Assembly: GCA_947259165.1 (NCBI GenBank)
Contig: CAMYKY010000001.1
Coordinates: 1 to 64,000 of the forward strand
DNA length: 64,000 nt
DNA from: an uncultured Acidobacteriota bacterium
Lineage (GTDB): Bacteria > Acidobacteriota > Vicinamibacteria > Marinacidobacterales > SMYC01
Reading direction: 5' to 3'
A program made the position numbers and the translations under genes. Positions 51,700-62,255 of this stretch are shown one piece after another (position 1 is the first letter of the stretch; every line of letters starts with the position of its first letter). A model generated the notes under the pieces. That model worked only from the letters and a program-made list of their open reading frames with translations, had not been told where the DNA came from and did no database searches.

Positions 51700-52494
51700 G
51701 TGAGCCGGAAGTCGAAACACAAAGTCAGGGATCCGAAAGATCTCGACACCGCGAAAGACACGGAGGGCTTCGAGAAGTCCACCGTGCGCGAGTACTTCGA
51801 GTCGATCTGCGTGGCCGTCATCCTCGCGCTTTTTATCAGGACGTTCGTCTTCCAAGCGTTCAAGATCCCGACAGGATCGATGGAGGAGAACCTGCTCATC
51901 GGGGATCATCTGATTGTAAACAAGATGCTTTACTCCCCGTCGAGCACGCTCGAGGACGCCACAGCTCCGCTCCGAGATGTCCGACGCCTGGATGTCGTTG
52001 TGTTCAAGTTTCCTGACGATCCGAAACGGGATTTCATCAAGCGCGTGATCGGACTTCCGGGCGAGCGGATTCGCATCGAGAACAAAAAGGTCTACGTCGA
52101 CGACGTGCCGCTCGACGAGCCGTACGTCTTCTTTCAAGATACCGGTGGCGGCGGCATGGGGTTCAGCTCAGACTCGATGCGCGACAGCATGTCGGAGCTC
52201 ATCGTGCCCGATGGTCACTACTTCGTGATGGGCGACAATCGAGACAACAGCCACGACAGCCGGTACTGGGGTACGCTCGACGGCGATTTGCTGAAAGGCC
52301 GCGCTCTCATCATCTATTGGTCTTATGAGTCCGGCCGAGAGGCTTACACGAAGCAGGGCTGGGACTACTGGCAGGAAAAGCTTTCGTTGTTCCCTTACCC
52401 GCGTCGCGCACGAAGCGGTCCCAATCAGGGAGAGCTGGAGTGGGGGTTCATTACCAACACCCGATGGGCTCGCTCCTTTCACCTCGTACGATAG
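51700..52494 (+). CDS. lepB: Signal peptidase I
   Basis: FKIPTGSMEENLLIGDHLIVNK...RDFIKRVIGLPGERI...VMGDNRDNSHDSRYWG. GTG start. Confidence 0.95.
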   Translation: MSRKSKHKVRDPKDLDTAKDTEGFEKSTVREYFESICVAVILALFIRTFVFQAFKIPTGSMEENLLIGDHLIVNKMLYSPSSTLEDATAPLRDVRRLDVVVFKFPDDPKRDFIKRVIGLPGERIRIENKKVYVDDVPLDEPYVFFQDTGGGGMGFSSDSMRDSMSELIVPDGHYFVMGDNRDNSHDSRYWGTLDGDLLKGRALIIYWSYESGREAYTKQGWDYWQEKLSLFPYPRRARSGPNQGELEWGFITNTRWARSFHLVR

Positions 52495-52515
52495 GAACCG
52501 TCAGGAGGTATTGCG

Positions 52516-52881
52516 ATGAAGAAATTCAGAAGCGAACGCGGTGGTGCCGGTGTTGGCTTGCTAATCGCGGTCGTCGTCTTTTTGTTCGTCGCGTACGAGG
52601 CCAAACAATTCGGGCCTCACGTCGTGGCCCAGTTTCAGTTCGAGGACGCGGTGGTCGAAATCGCGAAGTTCTCGCGTAACAAACCCGCCGCGACCGTTCA
52701 GGGGGAAGTGCTCGCCAAAGCGACAGAGCTCAGCCTTCCGGTTACCCGTGACATGATTAAGGTCAGCCGCCAGCCAACGAATACCCGCATCGAGGTGCGC
52801 TACGATCAGGAAGCGGCGTGGCTACCTGGCAAGCCGTACAAATGGACGGTTCAAGTGGAGACAGAGTCGGTATTGTTCTAG
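52516..52881 (+). CDS. Hypothetical single-TM protein (DUF4845-like)
   Basis: MKKFRSERGGAGVGLLIAVVVFLFVAYEAKQFGPHVVAQF. Confidence 0.55.
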   Translation: MKKFRSERGGAGVGLLIAVVVFLFVAYEAKQFGPHVVAQFQFEDAVVEIAKFSRNKPAATVQGEVLAKATELSLPVTRDMIKVSRQPTNTRIEVRYDQEAAWLPGKPYKWTVQVETESVLF

Positions 52882-52938
52882 CTCCGCTGTCAACCACGCG
52901 TTAGCGGCATCGAGCCAACGCGTAACGAACTCCTGTCC

Positions 52939-53439
52939 CTAGGGTTCTGCTTTTCGCTTTAAGAACGAAAGCTTGTCTGACTGCGCGTCGCTTTCGCTCA
53001 TGAGCTGGATCAGGTTTCTCAGGTTCGCGATCGCAGCAAGGATCGAGTTCAACACTTGACGCTTTTGCATCTTGAGCTCGATGATGTCTTTTTCGATCTC
53101 GTGGGCTCGCGACTGAGCGGCTTCGACGAGGCGGTCCGCGGCTAGCTCCGCTTCCTTCAAGAGCATCTGGGACTGCTTCTTTGCGTTGTCCTTGAGCTCC
53201 TCTGAAGTTCGCTGTGCGGCGACGAGGGTGTTTTTCAGAATCTCTTCGCGCTGGCGGTGCTCGGACAGCAGTAGATTCAGCCGGTGCACTTCTGCGGAGC
53301 GCTTCTCGTTGTCGGCGCGGAGCTGTTCCATTTCCTCCGAGACCTCGTTCAAGAACGACCGTACCTCGTCGGTATCGAGGCCGCGGAACGAACGCTGCTG
53401 GAATTCGTGTCTCTGGATGTCAAGGGGGGTTAGTTTCAT
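52939..53439 (-). CDS. DivIVA-domain protein
   Basis: MKLTPLDIQRHEFQQRSFRGLDTDEVRSFLNEVSEEMEQL. Confidence 0.92.
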   Translation of the reverse strand: MKLTPLDIQRHEFQQRSFRGLDTDEVRSFLNEVSEEMEQLRADNEKRSAEVHRLNLLLSEHRQREEILKNTLVAAQRTSEELKDNAKKQSQMLLKEAELAADRLVEAAQSRAHEIEKDIIELKMQKRQVLNSILAAIANLRNLIQLMSESDAQSDKLSFLKRKAEP

Positions 53440-53481
53440 CACAACTCCTAAGAATGACCGACGAGCCAGCTCGTCGATCCG

Positions 53482-53619
53482 ACCCTCCCTCTCCCTCCGA
53501 ATGGGGGGAGAGGGCCTGGGGTGAGGGGGATGTCCAGGAGAGCAAAGCTCACCCTCCCTCTCCCTCCGAATGGGGGGAGAGGGCCTGGGGTGAGGGGGAT
53601 GTCCAGGAGAGCAAAGCTC
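53482..53619. repeat. Perfect tandem duplication of a 69-bp unit
   Basis: Two identical copies (53482-53550 and 53551-53619) of accctccctctccctccgaatggggggagagggcctggggtgagggggatgtccaggagagcaaagctc, each with an internal hairpin. Confidence 0.95.
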
Positions 53620-53629
53620 GTCGGTCTAT

Positions 53630-54340
53630 TCATCTGACTACCTGCTCCGTGCCTGAGGCTTTTGCGGCTCGCGGGCCAAACAACGCCGTCCCGACGCGAA
53701 CGAGCGTCGCGCCTTCTTCAATGGCAACTTCGAAATCGTGGCTCATTCCCATGGACAGCTCGCTTCCCAAAAGGCCGCGCTGTTGACCTTCGCTCGAGAG
53801 CTCGCGCAGACGACGAAAGTAAGGGCGCACCTCCTCCGCATCGTCGAAAAAGGGTGGGAGCACCATTAGGCCATCAACGCTGAGATGGGAGCACTTGTCG
53901 AGCTGTTCGAGCGTCGGGAGGAGCTGGTCCTCCGGAAGGCCGTGTTTCGTTTCTTCACCGGCAAGGTCGACTTGGACGAGCACTGACTGTACTTTGTCCT
54001 GCTCCGCCGCAAGGCGGTCGATGCGTTGCCCGATTGCGGCGCTATCAACGCTATGAATGACGTCGATGATCTCCACCGCCTTTTTCGCTTTGTTCTTTTG
54101 CAGGTGACCCACGAGATGCCAGCGCACCGGCGCATCGAACGCAGGTTTCTTGGCCTCGGCCTCCTGGATCTTGTTCTCGCCCACATCCGTGGCACCGGCC
54201 TCAACGGCCTGGCTCATCTCCTCGACAGAGCGTGTCTTCGTCACCGCCACGAGTTTTACCGACGCCGTATCGCGCCCGGCTCGGTCCAGGGCTTGGTCCA
54301 TGCGGTCACGAATCTCCTCGAAACGCGCTGGAATGTCCAT
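53630..54340 (-). CDS. YggS-family PLP homeostasis protein
   Basis: VKLVAVTKTRSVEEMSQAVEAGATDVGENKIQEAEAK...WHLVGHLQKNKAKKAVE...LSMGMSHDFEVAIEEGATLVRVGTALFG. Confidence 0.95.
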   Translation of the reverse strand: MDIPARFEEIRDRMDQALDRAGRDTASVKLVAVTKTRSVEEMSQAVEAGATDVGENKIQEAEAKKPAFDAPVRWHLVGHLQKNKAKKAVEIIDVIHSVDSAAIGQRIDRLAAEQDKVQSVLVQVDLAGEETKHGLPEDQLLPTLEQLDKCSHLSVDGLMVLPPFFDDAEEVRPYFRRLRELSSEGQQRGLLGSELSMGMSHDFEVAIEEGATLVRVGTALFGPRAAKASGTEQVVR

Positions 54341-54418
54341 GAGTTGTAGGCTCAGAGAATCAGAAGTCGTTATTGTAGCGCATTTTGGACGCCATGTGGG
54401 AATTACTCTACGCTTCGA

Positions 54419-54826
54419 TCATTGAAGCTTACGAGCCGACGAGGCTGGCGAATAGGTCGCACTGTAGGTTGGGGCTTCCCAGACTCGAACACGGCGCAAA
54501 GACACACCGTCAGGAAGCTTCTTCGCCAGCTCTTCGAAGAAGAACCGCGCCATGTTCTCCGTGGTCGGGTTCAACTCGTCAAAGGGCGGCAAATCGTTCA
54601 GGTGTCGGTGATCGTACGGCGCGACGACCTCTTTCAGCCGCTCCTCGAGCTCCAGGAAATCCATGACATAGCCCGACACGGGAAGGGCGTCCGCATCGGT
54701 GGCCACAAACACCTCGACGCGAAAATTATGACCGTGGAGCGGCTCGAGAGGCGCTTTGTAGCCGCGCAGCTGGTGCGACGCGGAGAACATCGTCTCGATC
54801 GAAATCTCGTAGTTAGCTCTCGTCAT
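54419..54826 (-). CDS. 6-pyruvoyl tetrahydropterin synthase/QueD family
   Basis: FSASHQLRGYKAPLEPLHGHNFRVEVFV...VMDFLELEERLKEVV...LNDLPPFDELNPTTENMARFFFEEL. Confidence 0.92.
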   Translation of the reverse strand: MTRANYEISIETMFSASHQLRGYKAPLEPLHGHNFRVEVFVATDADALPVSGYVMDFLELEERLKEVVAPYDHRHLNDLPPFDELNPTTENMARFFFEELAKKLPDGVSLRRVRVWEAPTYSATYSPASSARKLQ

Positions 54827-56819
54827 CGAAAGACTCAGGAGAAGCTTCGGGGGAAACTTCGAAAAAACGCACGACATCTGCGCGATCGTGCGTCAATCGG
54901 AAGGGCGGCAAGCTCGACACAAATCGCTCCCCGTAGCCGCTCGTGGAGACGCGGCTGTCGAGGACGGCCACGACGCCGCGGTCGGTTCGTGACCGGATGA
55001 GGCGACCGAGACCTTGTTTGAGAGACAGGATTGCCATTGGAACCTGATAATCGGCGAACGCGTTGCCGCCGGTACTCGCGACCAAATCGATGCGTGCGGA
55101 AACCAGCGGATCGCCCGGTACCGCAAAGGGAAGCTTGTCGACGATGACCAACGAGAGTTGCTCGCCCATGACGTCGACGCCCTCCCAAAAACTCGATGTC
55201 GCCAAGAGCACCGCGCCAGGCGCGGCGCGAAAGTTGTCGAGGAGCTCCGCCCGCGGCGCCTCGCCCTGAACGAACAACGGAAACGGCAGATTTCCTTCTA
55301 GCGCCCGCCGCACCGCGTGCAGGTTGGCGAAACTCGTGAACAGCACGAAGGCGCGACCGCGGCTCGCCATCAACAGCGCTCGAATCTCAGCGACGGCGTT
55401 TTGCAAGAAGGCAGAGTCGCGGGGAGCGGGAAGATGCCGTGGCACGTAGAGCAAAGCTTGTTCTCGATAGTCGAACGGGGACGCCAAGAGCTGACACCGT
55501 TCGGTGCCGACGCCGAGACGGGCACTCATGTACTCGAACGATTCGTCCACGGCCAGCGTTGCACTCGTCATGACGACCGTGCGCTTCTTTGCCAAGAGCG
55601 TTTCTTGGATGAGAGGCGCGACGTGGATCGGTGACGATCGAAGCGCAACAGATCGCTCCCGACTTTCGCACCACGACACCGATTCTGGATCGGCAGCGTC
55701 GAGAATCGTCCGCAGATCGAGCTCAATCTCACCCGTGCGCCGAACGAGGGCGATGGTGAGCTCATCAGGATTTGGGATCCCGCCCAAATCGGCTCGCACT
55801 TTCGTGAGCTGTTTGAGAAGCGCCTCTCGATAACGCTCCTGGGGGGCTGTCGCCGCCCGAGGTCGTATTCGGTAACGCTCATCTTTCGCTCGGTACGTTT
55901 CGAAGAGCTCGTGGGCCACGCTTTTCAGCCGCCGAAGCTCGACGCGCGCCTCGGACAGATGCTTGCCGGTGGCACGGCTGTCCCAGGCAGCCTCGGTATC
56001 GCGGGCGAGCTCCTCGATTCGAACCGTACTGACGACGACCCCAAAATATTGCGTGGCCACACTCTCGAGCTGGTGCGCCTCGTCGAGCACAAGGTAGTCG
56101 TAGTCTGGGATGACCTCTCCGTAGGAGCCCTCGCGAACCATCAGATCGGCGAAGAGGAGATGATGGTTCACGATGATGATGTCGCTTTCGGCGGCGCGCT
56201 GGCGAAGCTTCGTGACGTAGCAACGATCGAACTCCGCACACTCCTTGCCAGTGCAATTCTCGCTCCGGGCGGAAATCCCCTTCCAAAAATCGAGACGGTC
56301 GGGCACCCCCGGAATCTCCGCGCGGTCACCGATCTTGGTCACGCCGGCCCACTGGCGGAGCGAATCGAGATGGCTCGCCTCTTCGAAGAAACGAAACGAC
56401 GGCTGCATCGAGAATTGAGCGAAACGGGTCAGGCACAAATAGTTCCCACGCCCCTTCATGAGGCTCGCGGTGAATGGAACTTTCATCGCCTTGCGCAGCA
56501 GGGGAATGTCTTTGTAGAAGAGCTGCTCTTGGAGGTTCTTCGTTCCCGTCGAGATCACCACTCGCTGCCCAGAAAGAACCGCGGGCACCAGATAGGCGAG
56601 CGTTTTTCCCGTCCCGGTCCCCGCCTCCACGAGGAGCTCCCCCCCATCGCGAAAAGCGTCGGCGACCGCACCCGCCATCTGCTGCTGGGACCCACGAGAC
56701 TCGTACCCCGGAAGGGCCGCCGCGAGAGGGCCGTTAACGCCCAAAAGACCGACGACGTGGTCTCGGTCCAGTTTTGCGAGGCCTCGCTCCCGCGGGGTGA
56801 CACCGGGGGTTTCTATCAT
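54813..56819 (-). CDS. DinG-family ATP-dependent DNA helicase
   Basis: RGSQQQMAGAVADAFRDGGELLVEAGTGTGKTLAYLVPAVL...DEAHQLE...GRLIRSRTDRGVVAVLDSRV. Confidence 0.92.
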   Translation of the reverse strand: MIETPGVTPRERGLAKLDRDHVVGLLGVNGPLAAALPGYESRGSQQQMAGAVADAFRDGGELLVEAGTGTGKTLAYLVPAVLSGQRVVISTGTKNLQEQLFYKDIPLLRKAMKVPFTASLMKGRGNYLCLTRFAQFSMQPSFRFFEEASHLDSLRQWAGVTKIGDRAEIPGVPDRLDFWKGISARSENCTGKECAEFDRCYVTKLRQRAAESDIIIVNHHLLFADLMVREGSYGEVIPDYDYLVLDEAHQLESVATQYFGVVVSTVRIEELARDTEAAWDSRATGKHLSEARVELRRLKSVAHELFETYRAKDERYRIRPRAATAPQERYREALLKQLTKVRADLGGIPNPDELTIALVRRTGEIELDLRTILDAADPESVSWCESRERSVALRSSPIHVAPLIQETLLAKKRTVVMTSATLAVDESFEYMSARLGVGTERCQLLASPFDYREQALLYVPRHLPAPRDSAFLQNAVAEIRALLMASRGRAFVLFTSFANLHAVRRALEGNLPFPLFVQGEAPRAELLDNFRAAPGAVLLATSSFWEGVDVMGEQLSLVIVDKLPFAVPGDPLVSARIDLVASTGGNAFADYQVPMAILSLKQGLGRLIRSRTDRGVVAVLDSRVSTSGYGERFVSSLPPFRLTHDRADVVRFFEVSPEASPESFDDES

Positions 56820-57015
56820 GTTCGCGGACAGTGCTCGACGCGCGGGGGCGCGAAATCCATCACTGTTTTGATCCCCCTCCGCACGCTCGGCTGCTTGTGC
56901 TCACAAGAAGGTGATCCGTCGAATACCATCCCATATTAAGACGAAATCAGAGGGCCGAATCCTCCCCCGAGCTCTCGATTGCCAGCAACGTGTCACGAGG
57001 CCGCCCCGCGACGCA

Positions 57016-58305
57016 TCATGGGGACGCCGAAGACTCCGCCGTGCCACCCACCGTGTCTGGATACAGGGGGAAATCGGAGGAGAGCTCGCGAACGTCGCCA
57101 GCGACCCGGCCCAGCTCGTCTTCACTGTCACGAGCTCTGAGCGCCCGGGCAATCAAACGCCCAACGCGCTGCATTTCGGGTTCTTTCATACCGCGCGTCG
57201 TCAATGCGGCCGAACCGATGCGGATTCCACTCGCAACGAGAGGCGGCCTCTTGTCGAAGGGAATCACGTTTTTGTTGACAGTGATCTCGGCTTTTTCGAG
57301 CGCGGCCTCGCCCTCTTTGCCGGTAATCTCACTCGCGCCGACGTCGATGAGAAGCAGGTGGTTGTCGGTGCCACCCGAGACCAGCCGGAAGCCCTCCTCG
57401 AGCAGAACCTCTCCAAGAGTCTTCGCATTGAGAACAACCTGCCGGGCATAGTCTTTGAACGAGCTTTGGAGTGCCTCGCGCAGGCACACGGCCTTCGCCG
57501 CGATGACATGCACGAGTGGCCCGCCCTGAATCCCCGGAAACACCACCCGATTGAGATCCTTTTTGTACTCCTCGCGACACAAAACGAGGCCACCCCTCGG
57601 GCCCCGCAGCGTTTTGTGGGTCGTGGAGGTCACAAAGTCCGAGTGAGGTACCGGGCTCGGATGCTCGCCACCCGCCACGAGGCCCGCGATGTGCGCCATA
57701 TCGGTCACCAGCTTGGCGGACACGGAATCGGCAATCTCTCGCATGCGTCCGAAGTCGATAACCCGCGGGTACGCACTCGCGCCCGCCATAAGGATCTTGG
57801 GTCGGTGCTCCTTCGCGAGCGACGCCATCGCGTCGTAGTCAATCTGCTCCGTGGCCTCGAGCACACCGTACGGCACGACCTGATAGAAGCGACCGGAGAA
57901 ATTCAGAGGATGGCCATGCGTCAGGTGGCCGCCATGAGCCAGGTCCATCCCCATAAAAGTGTCGCCCGGCTCGAGAAGCGTCATGAAAACCGCCATATTC
58001 GCCTGGGTTCCGCTATGGGGCTGAACGTTCGCGTGCTCGGCGCCGAATAGCTCAGTGGCACGCGCGATCGCGAGTCGCTCGACGACGTCGACGAGCTGGC
58101 ATCCGCCGTAGTACCGACGACCCGGGTAGCCCTCGGCGTACTTGTTGGTGAACACCGAGCCCGTCGCCTCGAGAACGGCCGGGCTCGTAAAATTTTCGGA
58201 CGCAATGAGCTCGAGACCGTCGGACTGCCGTCTCAGCTCGGCCGAGACGGCTTCGCCAATCTCTGGGTCCACGTCGCGCAGCGATCCGCCAAAAGTCGTC
58301 AACAT
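57016..58305 (-). CDS. glyA: Serine hydroxymethyltransferase
   Basis: [39 protein letters not shown]...[17 protein letters not shown]. Confidence 0.97.
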   Translation of the reverse strand: MLTTFGGSLRDVDPEIGEAVSAELRRQSDGLELIASENFTSPAVLEATGSVFTNKYAEGYPGRRYYGGCQLVDVVERLAIARATELFGAEHANVQPHSGTQANMAVFMTLLEPGDTFMGMDLAHGGHLTHGHPLNFSGRFYQVVPYGVLEATEQIDYDAMASLAKEHRPKILMAGASAYPRVIDFGRMREIADSVSAKLVTDMAHIAGLVAGGEHPSPVPHSDFVTSTTHKTLRGPRGGLVLCREEYKKDLNRVVFPGIQGGPLVHVIAAKAVCLREALQSSFKDYARQVVLNAKTLGEVLLEEGFRLVSGGTDNHLLLIDVGASEITGKEGEAALEKAEITVNKNVIPFDKRPPLVASGIRIGSAALTTRGMKEPEMQRVGRLIARALRARDSEDELGRVAGDVRELSSDFPLYPDTVGGTAESSASP

Positions 58306-58433
58306 TTCGAGCCTATCTTAGCGGGACGTGGCATTGGGGTGCCACTATCACATATGCCTGAATTCGTGTAAACTAATAGTGTTTTCTCAGTCAAAGGACA
58401 ATCTTCGCCTACGCCCGGAAGCCCTGGGAGTCG

Positions 58434-59288
58434 TTGAGCTTGGAAAAACAAAAAGACGAGGTCCCAGCGGACAATCCCGAAATGCCAGACCCCGCAAAGA
58501 CGCGGCCTGAAGTGTCCGCAATCCCAGAGGAAGCCGAGATCATCGAGATCGTCGATGAGGGCGCTCCGCCGGAACTTCCCGAGCCCATCCTACCGCTCGA
58601 GCCGCCCCGACGCGTGGACTCTAGCTTTCCCAAGGAAGCGCTCGATCAGATTCGAACGCTCAAAGGCCAGCTCGAGCGCAAAGACAAACAAATCGAGCAA
58701 GTTATGGAGGCCTACCGTTCGAAGAAATCCGAAACGGAGAAACTTCGTGACCGTATCGAGAAGACCGAGCGCCGTCGGTTCGAGCAATCCAAAGGAGATT
58801 TCATCGCTCGATTCGTCGAGGTCCTCGACAACCTGGACCGGGCGATCGACTCCATCGAGCAAAGCTTCGACGCGGATTCCGTTCTCCAGGGCATCATGCT
58901 CGTTCGTTCGAGGCTCGTCCAACTGTTGAAAACAGAGGGCCTGGAAAAGATCTTCGTCCGCGGGCAGCCGTTCGATCCCATGCACAGCGAAGCTGCCGAA
59001 ATGGAAGGCGTGCCCGACGAGGAGCACGACGGCGTCGTCCTCAAGGAGCTCCAACCCGGCTACATGCTCAAGGGATCGCTTCTGCGTGCAGCTCGGGTCG
59101 TTGTGGGCCAATTCGGCGCTGACGCGGCCGCGGCCGCGGCCAACAGCGAAGCCACGACCGAAACAAGCGCGCCCACGGTCGAGCTGGCCGAGATTAACGA
59201 AAGTGCCGACGGCGAAAGCTGGGAGACCGACGAAAGCCCCCCCGAGCTCGAGTTCAGTGACGACGGGCTGGATTTCAGTAACGAGTAA
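58434..59288 (+). CDS. grpE: GrpE nucleotide exchange factor
   Basis: FIARFVEVLDNLDRAIDS...GLEKIFVRGQPFDPMHSEAAEM...VLKELQPGYMLKGSLLRAARVVVG. Confidence 0.9.
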   Translation: MSLEKQKDEVPADNPEMPDPAKTRPEVSAIPEEAEIIEIVDEGAPPELPEPILPLEPPRRVDSSFPKEALDQIRTLKGQLERKDKQIEQVMEAYRSKKSETEKLRDRIEKTERRRFEQSKGDFIARFVEVLDNLDRAIDSIEQSFDADSVLQGIMLVRSRLVQLLKTEGLEKIFVRGQPFDPMHSEAAEMEGVPDEEHDGVVLKELQPGYMLKGSLLRAARVVVGQFGADAAAAAANSEATTETSAPTVELAEINESADGESWETDESPPELEFSDDGLDFSNE

Positions 59289-59335
59289 AACGGCTTGCGG
59301 CATTGGGCATTCGGTCGCCGCTAGTCGAGCCTCTC

Positions 59336-61303
59336 TCACCTTTTCTCCAGGTTGAGTCGGTACAGACGGATCGCGGTATCTCGGTGGCGGCGGTTCAGTC
59401 TCGTCAACTCCTCATATTTGAGTACCAGTTGATTTAGGCCCGGCCTCAGCGTTTGGGCCGGCATCGACCAACGGTGGGTTTCGCGCTCGGATTTGTAGCT
59501 CAGCTCACCCAGATCATTCCCGTTCAACGTCAGCGTCAAACCTCCAGCAGCGCCAGCAGCGCCGATTATCAGCTCGGCGCTCAGGTCACTTACCTCGTCG
59601 AGGATAAAGAAGATCTCCGACTCATCGCCGCGAGACAGACGCGACGTCTCGAAGGCGCCGGGAGTTGGCGGGTACCAACCCTCACCGAAGTTGGCCAAAT
59701 CTCCGGCGCCCATTGAGGCGCGCTTGCGGTTGCGTGGGAAGGTGCTCGGCATCAGAGTTTCGCGCTCCGGGACCTGGTACACAACGATCCGGTCCCCAAG
59801 AGCTCCATCGTTGTCGAACCGGGCGACCTCGCGCAGCCCGCGAGTCGAGAGCACAGGAGGGTAGCCGGACACCAGCACCCAATCGAAGTTCCCAACGAAT
59901 TGTTTCTCTTCGACACCTATCCGATGGACTCGATAGGACTCTGGATCGAGGCGCGGCGTGTTTTGGTCTTCGAGCACACGGCTACCAACCGGCAGATTCG
60001 ACACTACCCACGCAGCCGCATCTTCAGCGGGCGTTTGCCGGTGCACACGGCGCCAGAGGTCGAACGACCCCATCAACGGCCCGGCGACGAAGGCGAGCCC
60101 TAAAGCCACGCGCGCCCACGTCGGGATCCGGTGCGACGCGCGATCGAAAGCGTCGGCAGCGAGAAGAGAAATCGCGGGGAGCAGCACAAGCGCGTGCCGC
60201 GGGTAGGAGCGATCGAACAAAGAGAACACGAACCAGTAGCTCACCGGATACGCGAGCAACACGAGGAGCCTCTTGTCGAGCAGAGTGAGGGCTCTGGCCG
60301 ATGCTCCTAACGCGGCCAGCGCTGCAACGATTCCAACACCTCGAGTTGCATCCTGCAGGGAGAGCTCGAGCGGAGCGTTGAGTTGTGCGGCCTGGTAGTA
60401 GCCCACATGCATCGATAAACCGCGAACGAAGGCCGACGCGTTTAAAAGGGTGTAGGGGCTCGCCACCAGGAAGGTCACGCCCGAAAGAGCGAGACCCCAC
60501 AACCAAGCAACGAGATCACGACGCGGGTTTGGACCCAAAAGCCAAGCGAGAAAGAACGGTCCGAGCGCAAAAACACCGGTGTATTTGATCGCGGTCGCGA
60601 GTCCGACGGAGGCTCCAGCGAGCAAGTACGCGGCGCGGGTCCTCGATCCCGACGGCTCCAACAAGCGCAGCGACACCATCAGTGACGCGCTCACGAATAG
60701 CATGAGCATTAGATCCGGGTTGACCACCGCCGATTCGCGAAACGCGAGCGGCGACAGCGCGACCAAACTCCCAGCCAACGCAGCGCTCGGCAACGACATG
60801 AACGCTCGGCCGATCCAAAAGACAAATCCCGCGGCGAACACTCCGGCGGTTAACGTCATCAGACGTGCACCCAGATAGAACCCCGCGCGAGGAAGCTCCG
60901 GGATGGCTCGACCCGTGGCCACCATGTGGGCCTTTGCCGGCAGCATCTGCAAGTAGAAATGCAGCCCCGGGTAGCCCGGATGACGATGGTCCCAATCACC
61001 CATCCGAATCATCTCGAGCACGTTCTCAACGACTTCGCCTTCGTCCGGGCCTGCGTAATGCTCGACGTCGTGCAACGCGATCGGCCACCTCAGGACGAGT
61101 GCCAAGACGATCCCGGTCGCGCTCAGCCCAGCTGCCGCACGGGTCGAGACCGACGACGCCGACACGGGTGCGACCGTGATTGGGAGTTTCTTCCGGTAGA
61201 CACCGGCAAGCCATAGCGCGAGGCCACCGAGCGAAGCGAGATAGCCCCCTGCGCCGGTAACAAGCGCCACCAGAAGCAGCGCCGAGGCTACCGCAAGCAG
61301 CAT
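59336..61303 (-). CDS. ArnT-like glycosyltransferase family 39-type membrane protein
   Basis: DVEHYAGPDEGEVVENVLEMIRMGDWDHRHPGYPGLHFYLQML; multiple TM helices. Confidence 0.75.
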   Translation of the reverse strand: MLLAVASALLLVALVTGAGGYLASLGGLALWLAGVYRKKLPITVAPVSASSVSTRAAAGLSATGIVLALVLRWPIALHDVEHYAGPDEGEVVENVLEMIRMGDWDHRHPGYPGLHFYLQMLPAKAHMVATGRAIPELPRAGFYLGARLMTLTAGVFAAGFVFWIGRAFMSLPSAALAGSLVALSPLAFRESAVVNPDLMLMLFVSASLMVSLRLLEPSGSRTRAAYLLAGASVGLATAIKYTGVFALGPFFLAWLLGPNPRRDLVAWLWGLALSGVTFLVASPYTLLNASAFVRGLSMHVGYYQAAQLNAPLELSLQDATRGVGIVAALAALGASARALTLLDKRLLVLLAYPVSYWFVFSLFDRSYPRHALVLLPAISLLAADAFDRASHRIPTWARVALGLAFVAGPLMGSFDLWRRVHRQTPAEDAAAWVVSNLPVGSRVLEDQNTPRLDPESYRVHRIGVEEKQFVGNFDWVLVSGYPPVLSTRGLREVARFDNDGALGDRIVVYQVPERETLMPSTFPRNRKRASMGAGDLANFGEGWYPPTPGAFETSRLSRGDESEIFFILDEVSDLSAELIIGAAGAAGGLTLTLNGNDLGELSYKSERETHRWSMPAQTLRPGLNQLVLKYEELTRLNRRHRDTAIRLYRLNLEKR

Positions 61304-61307
61304 CGAA

Positions 61308-62255
61308 CTATTCTCTGCGACGCCAATCGTTTAGTAAATCTTCGAGGGTTTCTTTGAGCGAAAAACGAGGTGCCCACCCCGTGTCGGCAAGAAGACGGCT
61401 GACGTCTCCCACGACCAACGGGGCATCGAGCGCATGGTAGCGCTCGGGATCGACCTTCACTTCCACGTGCACGGTTGAAAGCTCGATGAGCGTGTCGAGC
61501 ACTTCCTGGATCGAAACCGCCTCGCCGCGGCCCACGTTGTAGGCCCGCCCCGGCTCGCCACTCTCGACGATCGCGGAATACGCGCACGCGACGTCGCGCA
61601 CATCCAGAAAATCGCGCCGGGCGGAAAGGTTCCCGACGTGGATCTCTGGAGCCCTCGCGCCTTTTTCGACTTCGGCGACCTGACGTGCAAAGCTAGAACA
61701 AACGTACACGTCCGCCTGTCCAGGCCCAGTGTGGTTGAACGAGCGCGTCCAAAAGACCGGCAGCCCCCCAGAAAGGAAATAACTCTGGCCGAGGAGCTCC
61801 TGAGACGCTTTGCTGACCGAATAAGGTGTCAATGGTTTCTGGTCGCGGTCTTCGGAAATGGGCTGCTCGGTCTCGTCTACTTTCCCGTACTGCTGAGCCG
61901 ACCCGACGAGGAGAACCTTGGGAGCAGCCCCGGTCGCTTTTGCAGCCTCCAAAAGGTTCTGCGTTCCCAGAATATTGGTCTCGAGGGTCTTGCGTGCATA
62001 TTTCAAAGAACTCTCGGGATTGGAAAACGCCGCCAGGTGATAGATCGCATCCGGTGCGAGCCGCGCCACCGCGCCACCGAGCGCATTGTCATCGAGAAGG
62101 TCCGCCCCTTCGATTACGTCGACGCCGTCCAACGAGATCCCGTCGTGATAGTCGTTCGGGTGCACGAGTCCCAACACGTCGTGACCGATATGTTTCAACT
62201 GATACGTGAGATGACGGCCGACAAACCCGGCCGCACCGGTTACCAGACAACGCAC
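61308..62255 (-). CDS. NAD-dependent epimerase/dehydratase (GDP-mannose 4,6-dehydratase-like)
   Basis: LVTGAAGFVGRHL...IYHLAAFSNPESS...PYSVSKASQELLGQSY. Confidence 0.88.
   Translation of the reverse strand: MRCLVTGAAGFVGRHLTYQLKHIGHDVLGLVHPNDYHDGISLDGVDVIEGADLLDDNALGGAVARLAPDAIYHLAAFSNPESSLKYARKTLETNILGTQNLLEAAKATGAAPKVLLVGSAQQYGKVDETEQPISEDRDQKPLTPYSVSKASQELLGQSYFLSGGLPVFWTRSFNHTGPGQADVYVCSSFARQVAEVEKGARAPEIHVGNLSARRDFLDVRDVACAYSAIVESGEPGRAYNVGRGEAVSIQEVLDTLIELSTVHVEVKVDPERYHALDAPLVVGDVSRLLADTGWAPRFSLKETLEDLLNDWRRRE

Noticed and set aside
53482-53619. Possible CRISPR or two-repeat array
   Set aside because: The units abut with no spacer; it is a simple tandem duplication with hairpins.
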